Positions 25,822-33,951 of a stretch of 53,684 nt of DNA are shown one piece after another. Numbering within the stretch: the first letter of the stretch is position 1; every line of letters begins with the position of its first letter. The translations under genes and the position numbers were made by a program. The stretch spans positions 1-53,684 of the forward strand of contig UQBJ01000010.1 in the NCBI GenBank assembly GCA_900539255.1, written 5' to 3'. The stretch comes from an uncultured Campylobacter sp. GTDB lineage: Bacteria; Campylobacterota; Campylobacteria; Campylobacterales; Campylobacteraceae. Under the pieces are notes generated by a model that searched no databases, was not told the origin of the DNA, and saw nothing but the letters and a program-made list of their open reading frames with translations.

Positions 25822-26753
25822 AAGTAGCCCTTATACAGCAGGCTTTTAAAGGGAGCAAAGCCGCTACCAAAGCCCACACTTGCGAGCTTATCAAAAAGGC
25901 AGCACAAGCAAAAGCTCAGCTAGTGTGCCTTTGCGAACTGCACCAAGAAAGATATTTTTGTCAGCTTGAAAGCGTGGAAAATTTTGATTTAGCAAACGAA
26001 TACGAAAAAGACCTTGAATTTTGGGGCAAAATCGCCAAAGAAAACGCCGTAGTGCTTGTGGTATCACTCTTTGAAAAGCGCACAGCAGGGCTTTATCACA
26101 ACACCGCCCTTGTCTTTGAAAAGGACGGGCGTATCGCTGGCAAATACCGCAAAATGCACATACCCGATGACCCAAATTTTTACGAAAAGTTTTATTTCAC
26201 GCAGGGGGATTTGGGCTTTGAGCCTATAAACACGAGCGTTGGACGGCTTGGGATTTTAGTGTGCTGGGACCAGTGGTTTCCAGAAGCAGCTAGGATAATG
26301 GCTTTAAAAGGCGCGCAAATGCTCATCTATCCAACCGCCATAGGCTGGTTTGACGGGGACGATGAGGACGAAAAGCAACGCCAGCTTGAAGCGTGGGTAG
26401 CGGTGCAGCGCGGACACGCTGTGGCAAACGGTTTGCCTACTTTGGCGATAAACCGCGTGGGCTTTGAAAAGGCGAGTGAGTGTGCTTTTTGTGGCGAAAA
26501 TGACGGCAAAAAGGCAAATTCAAGTCAAAATTTAGCTAAAATGAGCGATGGCATAAGATTTTGGGGCAACTCTTTTGCCTTTGGAGCGCAAGGCGAGGAG
26601 CTTTTTCGCGCAAATGCGACTGATGAAAACGCCTTTTTTGTGGAGCTTGATTTAAGCCAAAGTGAGCGTGTGAGGCGGTGGTTTCCCTTTTTGCGAGACA
26701 GGCGCATAGAAGCTTACGCCCCCTTGCTCAAACGCTTTGATGATGAAGTATAA
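25818..26753 (+). CDS. aguB: N-carbamoylputrescine amidase
   Basis: 311 residues of the nitrilase superfamily. The Glu-Lys-Cys triad is present: Glu near 41 in LCELHQERYF, Lys in YRKMHIPDDP, and the nucleophile Cys in GILVCWDQWFPEAAR. It hydrolyses N-carbamoylputrescine to putrescine, the second step after AguA. The start overlaps the transporter stop as ATGA. A short Asn/Ser/Lys-rich addition (KKANSSQNLAKMSDG, near 235-250) containing RAATTY sites sits before the conserved GIRFWGNSF. Confidence 0.92.
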   Translation: MKVALIQQAFKGSKAATKAHTCELIKKAAQAKAQLVCLCELHQERYFCQLESVENFDLANEYEKDLEFWGKIAKENAVVLVVSLFEKRTAGLYHNTALVFEKDGRIAGKYRKMHIPDDPNFYEKFYFTQGDLGFEPINTSVGRLGILVCWDQWFPEAARIMALKGAQMLIYPTAIGWFDGDDEDEKQRQLEAWVAVQRGHAVANGLPTLAINRVGFEKASECAFCGENDGKKANSSQNLAKMSDGIRFWGNSFAFGAQGEELFRANATDENAFFVELDLSQSERVRRWFPFLRDRRIEAYAPLLKRFDDEV

Positions 26754-26860
26754 ATTTAGTGTAAATTTAAGGCTTTTGCCAAAAAAGTGTTGCTTGGTGA
26801 GTGCAAACCTCATCAAATCATCATTGCAAGGGGTTAAAACGCTATCAACACTTTTTGCTT

Positions 26861-26873
26861 GTCATTGTGAGTG
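26861..26873 (+). repeat. Diverged copy of the dispersed GTCATTGCGAGCG repeat
   Basis: GTCATTGTGAGTG differs at two positions from the GTCATTGCGAGCG unit at 53623. It lies in the 260-base convergent gap between aguB and truA, which otherwise contains no ORF or clear hairpin. Confidence 0.4.
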
Positions 26874-27013
26874 AAAAGAGTTAGTGAGTTTTTGTGAGAC
26901 AAACTACGAACAAAATAACGCTTAAATTTATGACTACACCACGCTACTTTTAAATAGCTTATTGTAAGGGTGTAACTTTGTATGTGTTTGGTTTGGCAAA
27001 TTTTTTTTTAAAT

Positions 27014-27736
27014 TCAGTAAAAAATGTGGCTTAAATACAAGCCGTTTGGTGGGGTGGGTGTGCGGATATGGGCTTTTTGAGATGAAATTTGCTCTAAAAG
27101 TTCGCTTTGGCTGAGCTTTTTGGCTAGCACTTGCAGCACAGCAGCGATGATAAAGCGGATTTGGGCGCGCAAAAAGCCATTTGCACGGAATTTAAACACC
27201 GAAAAATCCTTATAAGCGTAAGCACGGGCATAAAAAATCGTGCGAATGCTGTTTTTTTGGACATCTGCTTGTTTGCAAAAAAGCCGAAAATCGTGCGTGC
27301 CGATGAAGTGGGCTAGAATTTCGTTGGCTTTTTGTATGTCAATTTTGGGGTAAAAGTAAAAATATGGGGCTAAAAAGGGGCTAAATTCGCCGTGATGAAG
27401 TATATAGCGATACTCGCGCATTTTAGCGTCAAAGCGAACCTCGAAATTTTCACTCACCTTTTCAATGCGTTTTATGTGAATGTGCGGGTGAGCGAAGCGG
27501 TTAAGCTGATTTTTAAGCAAAGTTAAGTCATCAAAATGCTCTCCGCACTGCACGCTTGCTACTGCGCCAAGTGAATGCACGCCCTTGTCTGTGCGCGAAG
27601 CCAAAAGGGGTCTTTCAAAAATGCCTAAATGCGTAAGTGCGCTTAAAAGCGTATCTTGCACGCTGTTTGCGTGCGGCTGTGTGGCTGAGCCTTGAAAACG
27701 CGAACCATCATAAGAAAAGATGAGTTTTATTTTCAT
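27014..27736 (-). CDS. truA: tRNA pseudouridine synthase A
   Basis: 240 residues from the ATG at 27736, which has AAGGA upstream; the longer form adds 11 basic residues with no ribosome site. TruA makes pseudouridine at positions 38-40 of many tRNAs. The catalytic Asp lies in SRTDKGVHSLGA (near 52), and YILHHGEFSPF and FRANGFLRAQIRFI follow the family pattern. Last gene of the conserved glmU-to-truA block. Confidence 0.95.
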   Translation of the reverse strand: MKIKLIFSYDGSRFQGSATQPHANSVQDTLLSALTHLGIFERPLLASRTDKGVHSLGAVASVQCGEHFDDLTLLKNQLNRFAHPHIHIKRIEKVSENFEVRFDAKMREYRYILHHGEFSPFLAPYFYFYPKIDIQKANEILAHFIGTHDFRLFCKQADVQKNSIRTIFYARAYAYKDFSVFKFRANGFLRAQIRFIIAAVLQVLAKKLSQSELLEQISSQKAHIRTPTPPNGLYLSHIFY

Positions 27737-27879
27737 AAATTTCCTTAAATTTTTCTTAAAATTTAGCACAAAAAATTCAGCAATTTTCTTTTTTAAATTT
27801 ACAAAAAAAGCATTTTATTTTAATAATTTTTTTGCTTAAATTTGCGCTTTAAAATGCTCAATTTAAAAATAAATTTACC

Positions 27880-28905
27880 CTAATAACGCCGCAAAATTTT
27901 GCGCCAAAAATTCCAAAAACTAAGCCCAAAAGTAACACAAAAAATAAGCGAAATCGCAAGTAAAGGCGGCTGATAAAACACACTCAAAGCCCCAAAATAA
28001 AGCCCTACAACCAAAAACACACTCAAATACACCAAGCCCTTGTCATAGCGGTAAGTAACGATACCAAAAGAAAGCGCAAAAAGCGTGCTAGCAAGCGGAA
28101 AAAGCGCGATGAGCGTGTAGATGACAAATTCTTGCGCTCGTTTTGGACTCGTGCTTATGCCCTTATAATACTCCAAAAGTGTCCTGCTCTCAATGTCATC
28201 ACTAATGAGAGTGTTTATCACTATATCATCAAAATGTCCAGCATACCAAGTTTGATTTTGCTCAAAATCATACACGCTACCCTGCCTTAAACGAAAGGAC
28301 AAACTCTGCTCGTTTCGCTCTAAAATTCCTTCTTTGGCGATGATAAACAACTCTTTTTCGTCCAGCTTTTTAAGGGGACGATACATAATGATATTTTGAT
28401 AAAGCCCGTCATTTTCTTTTTCGATAAAAATCAGCCAGTCTAAAAATTTTTGCCCAAATTCTCCGCTTTTAATGTTGAATTTAACTTGGGTTTTTTTATA
28501 GTCGATAAAGTTGTTTTGAAGCACAAGGGCGATGGGTATAAAAACAAGCGAAATCAGCAAACAAAAGGCACTCATCAAGCCCGCAATGCGTAAAAAAAAC
28601 CGCCCCATTTGCCTTGGCGAAAAGCCCAAAGTAAAATACACTATGCTTTCATTTTCGCGCGAAAGCCTGTAAAGCGTGAGCGTAAGGGCGATGAAAAAAC
28701 TTAATGGCAGGGTAAAAATGAGAATGCGCGGTATCATAAAGCTGTAAAGTTTAAAAAAGTCAAAAAGGCTAATCTCAATGCTTGCCGTCATTCTAGCAAG
28801 CTGTATAAAAAACACCATCGACACGATGAGAAAAAGCACGCCAAAAAGCGATAAATTCGTGCTTAAAAATTGATTGAGCATATAACGATAAGCAAGTTTC
28901 ACCAA
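27880..28905 (-). CDS. LptF/LptG-family permease (YjgP/YjgQ)
   Basis: 341 residues. Three membrane helices at the N-terminus (about 12-36, 55-80, 98-125), a periplasmic beta-jellyroll domain (about 130-265) and three helices at the C-terminus. This is the LptF/LptG topology. The pair extracts lipo-oligosaccharide from the inner membrane with LptB; only one of the two is encoded here, and the sequence does not say which. It overlaps the prepilin peptidase gene by 7 bases. The orthologue is Cj0826. Confidence 0.85.
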   Translation of the reverse strand: MVKLAYRYMLNQFLSTNLSLFGVLFLIVSMVFFIQLARMTASIEISLFDFFKLYSFMIPRILIFTLPLSFFIALTLTLYRLSRENESIVYFTLGFSPRQMGRFFLRIAGLMSAFCLLISLVFIPIALVLQNNFIDYKKTQVKFNIKSGEFGQKFLDWLIFIEKENDGLYQNIIMYRPLKKLDEKELFIIAKEGILERNEQSLSFRLRQGSVYDFEQNQTWYAGHFDDIVINTLISDDIESRTLLEYYKGISTSPKRAQEFVIYTLIALFPLASTLFALSFGIVTYRYDKGLVYLSVFLVVGLYFGALSVFYQPPLLAISLIFCVTFGLSFWNFWRKILRRY

Positions 28906-29843
28906 AGCCCCCTTATGCTAAAAACGATGAGAAAAGCAAGGCTTAAAAAGGGGATAAAAGGCAAGGCGTTGTAGCTTAAATTTGTATTTTTTTGACTTTG
29001 TTTTTGGGTGAATTTATCTTGTGAATCTAAGGCGTTTTTTGAGCTTTTTTGTTGAGAATGATTTTTAAATTTTAAGGCACTTTCGCGCTGTGAATTTACA
29101 CGATTTTCATCATTTATTTTGCTTGCTAAATTTAGGCTGTTTTTGAGCTTAAATTTGTGCCAAAATAAAATGCCAAAAAGATACAAAAGCCCAAAAAAAG
29201 ACGCGACAAAAAGCAGCAAAAAACCCTCCGCAAAGCCTAAAATACCACCCATTGCGCCGATAAGCAAAATGTCAGCTTCGCCCATACTTTCAAGCTTTTC
29301 TCGCTGTTTTTTAAGGTTTAAAAGGCAAGAAATAAGGCTTTTTAGTAAAAAAATGCCGCCCATAAAACAAAGAGAATAAAGCACAAAACCCCCGCTAAAT
29401 TCGCCCCAAAAGAAAAAGCCATAAAGCTCGCGCATATCAAGGGCAAAGCAAAGTGCGAAGATGAAATTCGCCCAAAGCAAAGTTTCAGGCACGGCTTTCA
29501 ATTTAATGTCGATGAGCGAGAGCAAAAGCAAACTTGCCAAATAAAGGCTCAAAAAGGCAAACTCAAAGGCGTTTGCGCTGAATTTAAAAGCAAAAACAAA
29601 CAAAAACCCACACAAAAGCTCACAAAGCGGGCTTAAAGGGCTGATTTTTGCCCCACAATATGCGCATTTGCCACGCAAAAAAATGAAAGAAAAAAGCGGA
29701 AAAAGATGATAAAATTTCAAATTTTTTTCGCAAGAAAAGCAAAAAGAACGCGCCGTAAAAAGCCTTTTTTCGTGCGTAAATCTTTCATAAAAAGCAAAGA
29801 TAAAAGAACCAAAACAAAGTCCTAAAACAAAGGCTAAAATCAT
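28899..29843 (-). CDS. Type IV prepilin peptidase with a low-complexity loop
   Basis: 314 residues with about seven membrane helices. The N-terminal methyltransferase-like zinc site has two CxxC pairs (FCFSCEKN and KCAYCGAK). The aspartate protease residues are in LIDIKLKAVPE and MGEADILLIG (the GxxD-type motif). It cleaves pseudopilin leaders, such as the one on the 35802-36272 product, and is needed for transformation machinery. Before the last helix lies an Asn/Ser/Gln/Lys-rich insert of about 60 residues (encoded by 28971-29160), with six RAATTY sites. The loop should be cytoplasmic. Confidence 0.87.
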   Translation of the reverse strand: MILAFVLGLCFGSFIFAFYERFTHEKRLFTARSFCFSCEKNLKFYHLFPLFSFIFLRGKCAYCGAKISPLSPLCELLCGFLFVFAFKFSANAFEFAFLSLYLASLLLLSLIDIKLKAVPETLLWANFIFALCFALDMRELYGFFFWGEFSGGFVLYSLCFMGGIFLLKSLISCLLNLKKQREKLESMGEADILLIGAMGGILGFAEGFLLLFVASFFGLLYLFGILFWHKFKLKNSLNLASKINDENRVNSQRESALKFKNHSQQKSSKNALDSQDKFTQKQSQKNTNLSYNALPFIPFLSLAFLIVFSIRGLW

Positions 29844-30508
29844 TTGCCAAAGGTCCTTTCTCTTTTGTGATACTCTTTGATAATGCGCTTAAACTCCCTT
29901 TTTGTAAGCCCCGGAAAAAGCGTGTCGCTAAAATAAATTTCAGCATAAGCGCACTGCCAAAGCAAAAAATTTGAAAGCCGTTTCGCATTTCCCACGCGCA
30001 AAATCAAATCCACATCCAAAGGCAAATCCAAATTTGCGCTAATGTTTGCCTCATTTATTTCAAGCCCTTGTGCTATCGCTTTTTGCACCGCTCGCACTAT
30101 CTCGTCTTTTGCCCCATAACTTATAGCCACATTCACGCAAAGCAAGGTGCAATTTTTGGTTAAATTCTCAGCGTTTTTTAGTTTTTCCCGCAGCCTTTCA
30201 TCAAGCCTGCTTAAATCCCCTATGGCTCGAAAGCGGATATTATTTTCGACAAACAAATGCAAGCTCTCATCAAGCACCTTTTCAAAAAGATGAAAGATAA
30301 ATTCCACTTCATCTTTTGGGCGCGCCCAGTTTTCGGTGCTGAACGCAAAAAGGCTTAAATTTGAGATTTTTTCCTCCACGCACGCTCGCATAAGGGTTTC
30401 GATGGTTTTTACGCCTTGCGAGTAGCCAAGCTTTTCCAAAAAGCCATTTTTACGCGCCCAGCGCCTGTTGCCGTCCATAACTACTGCTATATGATTGAGT
30501 CTGTTCAT
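29840..30508 (-). CDS. uppS: Undecaprenyl pyrophosphate synthase
   Basis: 222 residues, cis-prenyltransferase. The N-terminal signature HIAVVMDGNRRWARKNG includes the catalytic Asp, and the C-terminal family motif LILRVGNAKRLSNFLLWQ is present, though the usual RTSGE is RVGNA here. The enzyme makes the C55 carrier used for peptidoglycan and surface glycans. Overlaps its downstream neighbour as ATGA. Same order as Cj0824. Confidence 0.93.
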   Translation of the reverse strand: MNRLNHIAVVMDGNRRWARKNGFLEKLGYSQGVKTIETLMRACVEEKISNLSLFAFSTENWARPKDEVEFIFHLFEKVLDESLHLFVENNIRFRAIGDLSRLDERLREKLKNAENLTKNCTLLCVNVAISYGAKDEIVRAVQKAIAQGLEINEANISANLDLPLDVDLILRVGNAKRLSNFLLWQCAYAEIYFSDTLFPGLTKREFKRIIKEYHKRERTFGK

Positions 30509-30510
30509 CG

Positions 30511-31131
30511 CTAACCCCTAAAATCTAGCCGTCTTTTGAATTCAAACAAAGGTTCAATGCCCTTTTCTTGCACTATGGGCGTTTGTAAATGCTTTTTTAA
30601 AAACTCCATTACCTTGAAAAATGGCGTTTTAAGCTCACTTTGAGAGCAAAAAATGCTGAATTTAAGGTTGCCAAACACGCTAAAAATCAAAAAAAGCTCG
30701 CATTTTTCGCTATCACAATGCAACTGAAACAAGCAAGGCTTGTTTTCATAAACAAATGGTATGTGATAAATGTCTTTAAAGCACGCAAAGAGCATTTCTT
30801 TGTAAATGCGAAAACTCGCTAAGTCCGTGCAGTTCATCAACTCATTTAAGACAAAAGCCTTAAAATCAAAATTTGGCTCGTCCAAAAGGCGCACGATAAG
30901 CGCTAAACCCTCTTCAAAGCGCGCTATATAGGGCTTTTTGTAAAGATTTTTAAAGGTGATAACTCCGCCCTTGCTCGTATAAAGCTCGGCTAGGTATTCA
31001 GCGCCGATTTCAAGCTCGATAAGGCTTTTGGTGCTTACTTCTTTGTGGTTAAGCAACAGCGTATAGTTGTTAAAACCAGACTTTGCTATGACTTTCATCT
31101 GTATGGGTAAGGTAGCGTTGATGATACTCAT
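30511..31131 (-). CDS. Conserved epsilonproteobacterial protein, Cj0823-like
   Basis: 206 residues from the ATG at 31131, chosen because it overlaps the coaBC stop as ATGA. No domain recognised; no signal or membrane segment. The middle part is hydrophobic alternating beta strands with Cys-containing stretches (FQLHCDSEKCELFLIFSV). Position between coaBC and uppS is conserved with Cj0823. Function unknown. Confidence 0.75.
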   Translation of the reverse strand: MSIINATLPIQMKVIAKSGFNNYTLLLNHKEVSTKSLIELEIGAEYLAELYTSKGGVITFKNLYKKPYIARFEEGLALIVRLLDEPNFDFKAFVLNELMNCTDLASFRIYKEMLFACFKDIYHIPFVYENKPCLFQLHCDSEKCELFLIFSVFGNLKFSIFCSQSELKTPFFKVMEFLKKHLQTPIVQEKGIEPLFEFKRRLDFRG

Positions 31132-32288
31132 AGCTTTTTGCACCACCTTGCGATTTCTAGGGCAAGCTCGCCCTTGCTCTTGCGCGAAAGCTCGCTAATG
31201 TCATCTTGCGTGATGAGTGTAAGGGCGTTAAAATCACTTCCAAAGGCGGCATTGTCCTTGCTGATGACATTTAGGCAAATCATATCAAGTGCCTTTTCTT
31301 TAAGCGCATTTTTGGCATTTTGCACAGCATTTTGCGCGTCAAATTCAAGCTTAAAGCCGATTTTTTTGCCCTTAAATTTACAAGCTTTGAGCAAATCTTT
31401 TTTAGGATTTAAATTCAAAGTTAAACCCTTTTCAAAGTCGCTTTTTTTGAGCTTTCCCGCATAAAATTTAGTCCCAAAATCGCTTACAGCCGCACACATG
31501 AGCAAAAAATCCCCGTTTTGATACTTTTTCATCAAATTTTCAAGCTCATCAGCGTTTTCAAAAAGCTCACATTCATAAGGCAGATTTTCAAAAGGCACGG
31601 AGCTTAAAAGCCTTACGCTTGCACCTAGCGTGAAAAAGCTATCTGCTAGGGCTTTTGCCATTTTGCCACTTGAAAAGTTACCTATAAAACGGACTTCATC
31701 TATCTTTTCTTTCGTGCCACCGCCTGTTACAAGGACATTTTTGCCCGCAAAAAACTTGTCCTTAAAAAGCTCTCTTTTCACCACCGCCAAAATGCGCCAA
31801 AGCTCAGCCAACCCGCCAACGCCTGTTTCTCCACAAGCAAGCAGCTTACACTCTGGCTCAACCACAACCGCGCCGTTTTTTTGCAAGAGTTTGAGCGAAT
31901 TTTGCGTGCTGAAATGTTTAAGCATTCTTGTGTTTGCCGCAGGGGCGATGACAAGCGGTGCGCTTGCGGCGATGAGCGTTTGGATAAAGACGGTGTCGCT
32001 TATGCCTTGTGCTAGCTTGTTTATGGAATTTACGCTTGCGGGCGCAAACACCACTATATCGCAATCCTTGCTAAAAGCGATATGATTTTTGTCATTTTCC
32101 CAGCTTTCATTTTCGCTACACAAAACGCTATCACACAGGGCTTCAAAGCTTATTTTTGACGCGAATTTCAACGCCCCATCACTTAATAAAACCTTAACCT
32201 TAAAGCCTTCTTTTTTAAAAAGAGAAATCAGCTCATAAGCCTTGTAAAAGGCTATGCTACCGCTTATAGCAAGAAGAATTTTTTTCAT
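31128..32288 (-). CDS. coaBC: Bifunctional phosphopantothenoylcysteine decarboxylase/synthase
   Basis: 386 residues from the ATG at 32288, with GGAG upstream; a longer frame adds 15 residues without support. The N-terminal flavin domain (CoaC) starts ILLAISGSIAFYKAYELI; its ANTRM signature is at about residue 125. The C-terminal CoaB domain has VTGGGTKEKIDEVRFI and FSSGKMA. It carries out two steps of coenzyme A synthesis. Matches Cj0822. Confidence 0.95.
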   Translation of the reverse strand: MKKILLAISGSIAFYKAYELISLFKKEGFKVKVLLSDGALKFASKISFEALCDSVLCSENESWENDKNHIAFSKDCDIVVFAPASVNSINKLAQGISDTVFIQTLIAASAPLVIAPAANTRMLKHFSTQNSLKLLQKNGAVVVEPECKLLACGETGVGGLAELWRILAVVKRELFKDKFFAGKNVLVTGGGTKEKIDEVRFIGNFSSGKMAKALADSFFTLGASVRLLSSVPFENLPYECELFENADELENLMKKYQNGDFLLMCAAVSDFGTKFYAGKLKKSDFEKGLTLNLNPKKDLLKACKFKGKKIGFKLEFDAQNAVQNAKNALKEKALDMICLNVISKDNAAFGSDFNALTLITQDDISELSRKSKGELALEIARWCKKL

Positions 32289-32367
32289 CTTTTTGCTCCA
32301 AAATGGCGCAAATTTAGGCTCAAATTCACGCAAGTTGTGTTGAAATTTAAATTTTGCGCGATAAATT

Positions 32368-33708
32368 TCACTTTTTTACTCCAAATTTTTGATAAAAATA
32401 ATCCTTGATGACTTGCTTTTTAGCGCGGTTGATGAAAAGCGAACCGCTTGGCACATCGCTTGTAACACAGCTTCCAGCCGCGATAAGGCTTTCATCAGCT
32501 ATCTTTACAGGCGCGATGAGTTGGGTGTCTGAGCCGATGAAAACATTTTTGCCTATTGTCGTGCGGTGCTTTTTAAGTCCGTCATAGTTGCAAGTGATGG
32601 TCCCACAGCCTATATTTGTCCCCTCATCTATCTCACAATCGCCCAAATAGCTTAAATGCCCAGCCTTAACTCCCCTTAAAATAGCGTTTTTGCACTCTAC
32701 AAAGTTGCCTATGTGTGAATTTATAATGCTACACTTTGGACGAATGTGCGCTAAGGGTCCTATGTCGCTGTTTTCGATAGTGCTGTCCTCCACCACGCTG
32801 CCGCTTTTGATGATGGCATTTTTCAGCACACATTTACCCTCCACGCGCACGCCCTCATAAATCTCACACTCGCCTTCAAACACAGCATCAAGGCTGATGA
32901 AAGCACTTTGCGGGTTGTGAAAGATGACGCCTTGTTTCATCAAAGCCATTTTAAACTCATCTTGCATTAAATTTTCGGCTTTTGCTAGCTCGTATTTGTC
33001 ATTAACGCCCATAAATTCAGCTTCATCTACAAAAACAGGCGAAATAAACTCGCCCTTTTCGTTTGCTAAGGCTATAATGTCGGTAAGATAATACTCTTTT
33101 GCGGCGTTTTGGTTGTTTATTTTGGGTAAAAGTTCTTTTAAAATGGCGCTTTCAAAGGCATAAACTCCGCTGTTGCACGCATTTATGAGCCTTTCTTGCT
33201 CTGTGGCGTCTTTAAATTCAACGATTTTTTGAATTTTATCGTTTTCAATCACCACTCGTCCGTAATTTGCAGGATTTTGACTCTTAAAAACCGCCACAGC
33301 TACCTTGCCTTTTGTGTCAAGCAAAGCCTTTATAGAGCTTGATTTCACAAGGGGCATATCGCCACAAAGTGCGATAACTCTTTCATATTTTGGTGTATAA
33401 TCTCTCAAAGCCCCAGCCGTGCCAGCATAGTTTTTTAAATCCTGCTCCAAAAAGCGAGTGTTTGGGAATTCTTTGATGATTTCATCTTCTACAAGCTCTT
33501 TTTGATGAGAAAGCACCACGCACACATCATCACTCAGCGCGTAAGCCTGCTTTAAGATATGCAAAATCATACTTTTGCCACAAATTTTCTGTAAAACTTT
33601 GGCTTTGTTTGACTTCATTCTTGTGCCAAGCCCAGCGGCTAAAACCACCACCGAAACGCTTTTTGCTAAGCATTTTGCGCTAGCTTTGTTTTTTGTGTTT
33701 TTGTCCAT
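32368..33708 (-). CDS. glmU: UDP-GlcNAc pyrophosphorylase / glucosamine-1-phosphate acetyltransferase
   Basis: 446 residues. The N-terminal pyrophosphorylase starts VVVLAAGLGTRMKSNKAKV, with GDMPLV for metal binding. A left-handed beta-helix of hexapeptide repeats begins near residue 255 and contains the acetyltransferase. It makes UDP-GlcNAc for peptidoglycan, lipo-oligosaccharide and the N-glycan. An N-terminal extension of about 18 polar residues precedes the nucleotide-binding fold; the true start could be further in. First gene of the minus-strand block. Confidence 0.95.
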   Translation of the reverse strand: MDKNTKNKASAKCLAKSVSVVVLAAGLGTRMKSNKAKVLQKICGKSMILHILKQAYALSDDVCVVLSHQKELVEDEIIKEFPNTRFLEQDLKNYAGTAGALRDYTPKYERVIALCGDMPLVKSSSIKALLDTKGKVAVAVFKSQNPANYGRVVIENDKIQKIVEFKDATEQERLINACNSGVYAFESAILKELLPKINNQNAAKEYYLTDIIALANEKGEFISPVFVDEAEFMGVNDKYELAKAENLMQDEFKMALMKQGVIFHNPQSAFISLDAVFEGECEIYEGVRVEGKCVLKNAIIKSGSVVEDSTIENSDIGPLAHIRPKCSIINSHIGNFVECKNAILRGVKAGHLSYLGDCEIDEGTNIGCGTITCNYDGLKKHRTTIGKNVFIGSDTQLIAPVKIADESLIAAGSCVTSDVPSGSLFINRAKKQVIKDYFYQKFGVKK

Positions 33709-33893
33709 AAATTTTTACCATTTTTACCCTTAAAATTTAAGGATATTGTAGCATTTAATGATAACAAAATTCCCAAAAATCGCCTAAATTTCAAATCCTT
33801 AAATTTAAAGGCGTTTTGTGCCTTGTAACTTTAAATCAGCACGAAAAGTTAATCAACACTAACTTTGTGTGATTTAAATTTTGATTTATGGAG

Positions 33894-33918
33894 CAAAGCC
33901 CTAAATTTTAAGGCTTTG
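33894..33918 (-). terminator. Possible terminator after priA
   Basis: CAAAGCC pairs with GGCTTTG around an 11-base loop, 34 bases downstream of the priA stop. No strong T-run follows, so this is weak. The remaining 240-base gap up to glmU has no ORF. Confidence 0.35.
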
Positions 33919-33951
33919 AGCTAGAATTTAAATGCAAATTTCTTTTTAAAT

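Noticed and set aside
26754..27013. tRNA or small RNA gene in the aguB-truA gap
   Set aside because: No cloverleaf or strong hairpin with a T-run could be built by eye.
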